DNA of 64,000 bases from Citrus sinensis. Lineage: Eukaryota; Streptophyta; Magnoliopsida; Sapindales; Rutaceae. This document shows positions 61,141 to 64,000 of the stretch, piece after piece. Position 1 is the first letter of the stretch; each line of letters starts with the position of its first letter. Made by a program: the position numbers and the translations under genes. The notes beneath the pieces are model-generated. The model did no database searches. It saw only the letters and a program-made list of their open reading frames with translations, and was not told the origin of the DNA. The DNA lies in assembly GCF_022201045.2 (NCBI RefSeq), contig NC_068562.1, positions 7,546,001-7,610,000 of the forward strand, given 5' to 3'.

Positions 61141-62251
61141 GAAAAAATATCTGATGGGTTTGGGTCCCACCACATGTTTGTGGCTCAGGGGTCATGGCCT
61201 CCAGCCCAAAATCCAAAAATTTAAATTATATGAAGTATGTGGGGTTTGGGCGATAAAAATCTTGCCTTTTTGGGGTTCTGAACTACGTGTAGATTTTATT
61301 TTTTTTTGCTATTTTCTAAATTTTTACTTAATGACAACTTGATTTCTTCTCCACCATGTGAGTGGGTTCAAACTTAAAATCATTTATAACACCTTATCAA
61401 ATTTTATCAGTAAGCTAATTGAAAACTTGCATATGGAGTGTTTGCTTGAAAGTAAGAGAAAAGATCACCAAAAGTTTTAATATTTATCTCATTAAACAAT
61501 TAGAACCCTTCATTTAAAAAAAAAAATTGAACTTCCTAGATCATTACCATATTCTTCAATGTATAATTTTGGACGAAAAATCCTTTCCATATATATATAT
61601 ATATATATCCACTCATGTGATAAAATCAAATAAATTATTTTAATATTCACAGTAATTAAATATGTCAACAAATTAAGAAGTAACATGTGTCTCCAACTTC
61701 AAATTTGCAAAGGAAGCAACCAAGGAGCAAACATTACATTTATATAATCCAAAATTCTTTTAGATATTTGATGACACTGAAACATTCAAAGTAGGAAGAG
61801 CCAATCACACGATTCACAACTCACAAGTCACAACCATCTCCCTCCCTCAGTCCTAACCTTTCAAATTTCAATGTCCCAAAAAATAATAATAATTCTTCTA
61901 ATCTTCTCTCTCCACCAACCTTGACTTCTCCATCGCCCACCTTAAAATTAAAAAGCAATTAATTTTTCTTTACTTTGGCCAGTTGCCCGCCCTCTGGCGC
62001 CAAATAAAGTTATAGAAACAATTAAAACGTGCTTGAAACTAATATTTTAAAACATTTATTTGTGGATAAAAAGAAAGCAACCAAGCAAAGACAACTCATA
62101 CCCAGACAAGTTGAAGGAACGTACTTTCTAAGGCCACCACCACACCATTCATTATACATATAAAGCAAAGAGTATGTTTTCTTCTTCACCAAAAGTTGAT
62201 CCACAGAAAGTTTATTTGTCTTCTCAATTCTTATTCCAAAAGGCTACAAGC

Positions 62252-63132
62252 ATGTCAAGTTCGGGCCAGAAATCATCGAGCGTTGCTCAAACATGCAACC
62301 TTTTGAGCCAGTACTTCAAGGAAAATGGAAGATTTGCTTCAAAACCTGCAGCTAATCAAGGTACAAGTTTTTTTTTTTTATTGCATTCACATGGGGGTTT
62401 GAGTTGTTTTTGGTTGAGCTTGCATGGAGATTCAGAGATGAAATCTGAGCAAATTTTGTTTTTTTATGATTTATTTTTCAGGTAATGAATCGGATTCAAG
62501 GCAGCAAGCAACAACAATGAATTTGTTGCCAAACCTGGAAAATTCTGCTGAGATTTCAAAACAAGATGTAAAAGCCAATGATTTCTTTGCAAACATCCCA
62601 AGTTTGGCCGCCTCCAATGTGATGAATGAAGCCATATCGGGGCAAGGAACCTCTCAAATGACGATATTCTACGCTGGAAAAGTGTTTGTTTTCAGCGACT
62701 TCCCTGCAGAAAAGGCAAAGGAAATCATGGCCTTAGCCACCAAAGCAGCAAGCTCTAATGTTATTCCAGACTTGAATATGGCTTCCACTTTTCGCAACAA
62801 CAACAATGATGCAACCCCACTTCAGTTCCCAAGTGCCTCTCTTCAACGTTTCTTTGATAAAAGAAAAGAAAGGTAACAAGTTGTTATCAATCTGTTTTCT
62901 ATTTCCCCTTTTCGGGTAAAACTTCCTTCTTGTTTATGAAATGAGTAATTTTTTTAATATATATTAATGCTTGCATGGCCTTGTAATTTCCAGGGCTGCA
63001 GCAAGAGCACCATACCAAGTAAAGAATCCTTCTTCAATGGCGGCTGCGCCTGCAAAACCAGAAGATCAAGGCAAGTATCCAGGCCTGGAGCTTGAAGGTC
63101 AATCTTCAAAACAGCTTGATCTGAACTTATAG
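62252..63132 (+). CDS. JAZ: JAZ repressor, JAZ5/6-like, copy B (degron-altered, Jas intron kept)
   Basis: Tandem paralogue of copy A. Three exons, 62252-62360, 62482-62872 and 62994-63132, giving 212 residues. The N-terminal block AQTCNLLSQYFKENGRF is identical to copy A. The ZIM domain carries the canonical TIFYAG core (97-102). The Jas region reads PLQFPSASLQRFFDKRKER (149-167) and then, across the intron at 62873-62993, AAARAPYQV. The SL.RFF.KRK part that binds MYC is preserved, but PIARR, the loop that seals JA-Ile into COI1, is replaced by QFPS. The EAR motif LDLNL is retained at the end. The Jas intron falls after KRKER, as in many JAZ genes; retaining it would end the protein early. 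An in-frame upstream ATG at 62174 exists, but the MSSSGQK start is shared with copy A and preferred. Reduced hormone-dependent turnover is inferred. Confidence 0.94.
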
Positions 63133-64000
63133 TGGAACTGTTCGCCATCCTATTGAACTTATAGATCCATAGGCTTTATACTTGAAATTGAAATCCTTTG
63201 TCATGATGTACTTGTTAGATCTTTTCTACTTTTGATTCATACAGATTTTGTAACTACTACTACTAATTTACTATTAATTTTCAAGGAGCATATAGACATC
63301 ATGTTCTTTTTGATGCAGTTTTGTGAATTATGTTTGTTATTTCCACCAAATTGAGGTTCCTAAAGCAACCTCTTTCAATCTCGTTGTATCATTAACAAGA
63401 TGGAAGATCAATGTCAAGATCGTCCAAAGCGTATCAATGGTGTGATTTAATTACTTATTATTATTTTGAGAATTTGTTATGCGTGCATAAAAATAATATG
63501 GACTGGGGGCATCTGCTCAAAAACCGTGTGGGCTCGGGTTGTTATGTACGTATTTGATTTGAAAAACATTTTACAATAAGCAAATATAAAAGGGTAAAGT
63601 CGTTGAACCTTCCGAAATTGAACTCAATTTTTATTAAAAAAGCTTTATATTAAATATTCTCTCGGCAAGAGCATAACTTATATAAGCTCCATTTACTAAA
63701 AAAAAAAAAAAAAAAAAAACCAATCTTGTTCAATGGTTTTGAGACTTTAATTTGTTTGCTTGCCAATTTTCAGTTCTTCACGTATTGTAACAATCTCATC
63801 TGTCATAAGAAAATACAGGAAGTGATGTTTGTTTAGTATGTAACATTTTGAACTAATGATATTCACTGATATGAAATCAAATATGAAGTCAATGCTTCCA
63901 TTTCTTTTGTTCGGTTACCCAATTTGTTAGTCTATCTCTGATTAGCCAAACAATTCTAATTTTTGAGCCATAAAACAGGATTTTCAAAATCTAAAGCTAC
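63133..64000. other. 3' flank of JAZ copy B
   Basis: 3'UTR and the duplicated flank of the tandem unit run to about 63.89 kb. A run of about 20 A lies at 63699-63719. No further gene is visible before the window edge. Confidence 0.5.

Larger units (their letters stand above)
59546..62251. other. Spacer between the JAZ genes
   Basis: It contains the duplicated 3' flank of copy A (to about 60.42 kb), an inverted-repeat transposon (60527-61140) and the promoter of copy B (about 61.6-62.25 kb). The promoter shows a TATA-like TTATACATATAA at about 62153 and a MYC-type AACGTG at 62026-62031. No further gene is recognised. Confidence 0.45.
58700..63890. repeat. Tandem segmental duplication containing the two JAZ genes (period about 3.45 kb)
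   Basis: Similarity extends beyond the coding parts. The leaders share CAGAAA and TTTATTTGTCTTCTCA-type words just upstream. The 3' flanks share TTCGCCATCYTATT after the stop, then GTGGGCTCG (60028-60040 and 63527-63536), ATTTGAWTTGAAAA and a final CTAATSATATTYRCTGATAT block (60379-60400 and 63852-63873). Units are roughly 58.7-60.42 and 62.17-63.89 kb. The spacer carries an inverted-repeat element absent from the second unit. Confidence 0.8.

Noticed and set aside
62174-62251. Upstream in-frame ATG giving a longer JAZ copy B
   Set aside because: The extra residues are not matched by an ATG in copy A, and the conserved protein starts at MSSSGQK; kept only as an alternative.
1-64000. CRISPR arrays, bacterial operons, rRNA or canonical tRNA genes
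   Set aside because: The window is plant nuclear DNA. No regularly spaced repeat array, rRNA motif or complete tRNA cloverleaf was seen; the only tRNA-like promoter belongs to the SINE.

Overview
This is a nuclear window from a flowering plant, almost certainly a eudicot. Genes carry many GT-AG introns, the intergenic DNA is very AT-rich, and every recognisable protein has a plant-type relative: JAZ repressors, a LAZY/DRO1-type IGT protein, a pollen-type LRR receptor kinase, plant EXO70 and proteasome PAA. I could not run a species search. The overall look (few LTR elements, compact genes, small DNA transposons) would fit a rosid such as Citrus, but that is an impression.

Layout. 1-67 may hold the first codons of a minus-strand gene that leaves the window. 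0.48-1.44 kb has three short inverted-repeat transposons. 2.08-6.53 kb (-) is a class 3 (sn1-DAG-type) lipase. 7.99-12.44 kb (-) is 20S proteasome subunit alpha-6. 16.95-21.20 kb (+) is a VIT/VWA inter-alpha-trypsin-inhibitor heavy-chain-like protein. 22.72-24.93 kb (+) is a secretory-type nucleoside diphosphate kinase (NDPK5-like). 25-31.8 kb is gene-poor and holds a complete-looking tRNA-derived SINE. 31.83-33.26 kb (+) is a LAZY/DRO1 gravitropism protein. 34.90-36.65 kb (+) is LSM1. 39.40-42.56 kb (+) is a GOST/lung-7TM membrane protein. 44.59-46.48 kb (-) is an intronless EXO70 (D type). 49.18-51.30 kb (-) is a pollen-receptor-like kinase with a degenerate catalytic core. 51.3-58.8 kb is gene-poor with decayed DNA transposons. 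58.81-59.55 kb and 62.25-63.13 kb (+) are two tandem JAZ genes.

All eleven complete exon models, chosen from splice signals and protein continuity, sum to a multiple of three (667, 246, 751, 175, 290, 128, 515, 630, 677, 201 and 212 residues).

The genes are not an operon and act in unrelated processes: lipid hydrolysis, protein turnover, nucleotide metabolism, mRNA decay, gravitropism, exocytosis/autophagy, pollen-type signalling and jasmonate signalling. Their order matches, from memory, the Arabidopsis block JAZ6 - PRK8 - EXO70D1 - 7TM - LZY3/DRO1 - ITIH (At1g72450-At1g72500). NDPK5 and LSM1, which in Arabidopsis sit beside other duplicates of the block, are also present here. The window therefore looks like an unfractionated ancestral neighbourhood.

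The most interesting local feature is the JAZ pair. The upstream copy keeps the PIARR part of the jasmonate degron but has no intron in the Jas motif and has an altered TIFY core. The downstream copy keeps a canonical TIFY core and the Jas intron but has lost PIARR.
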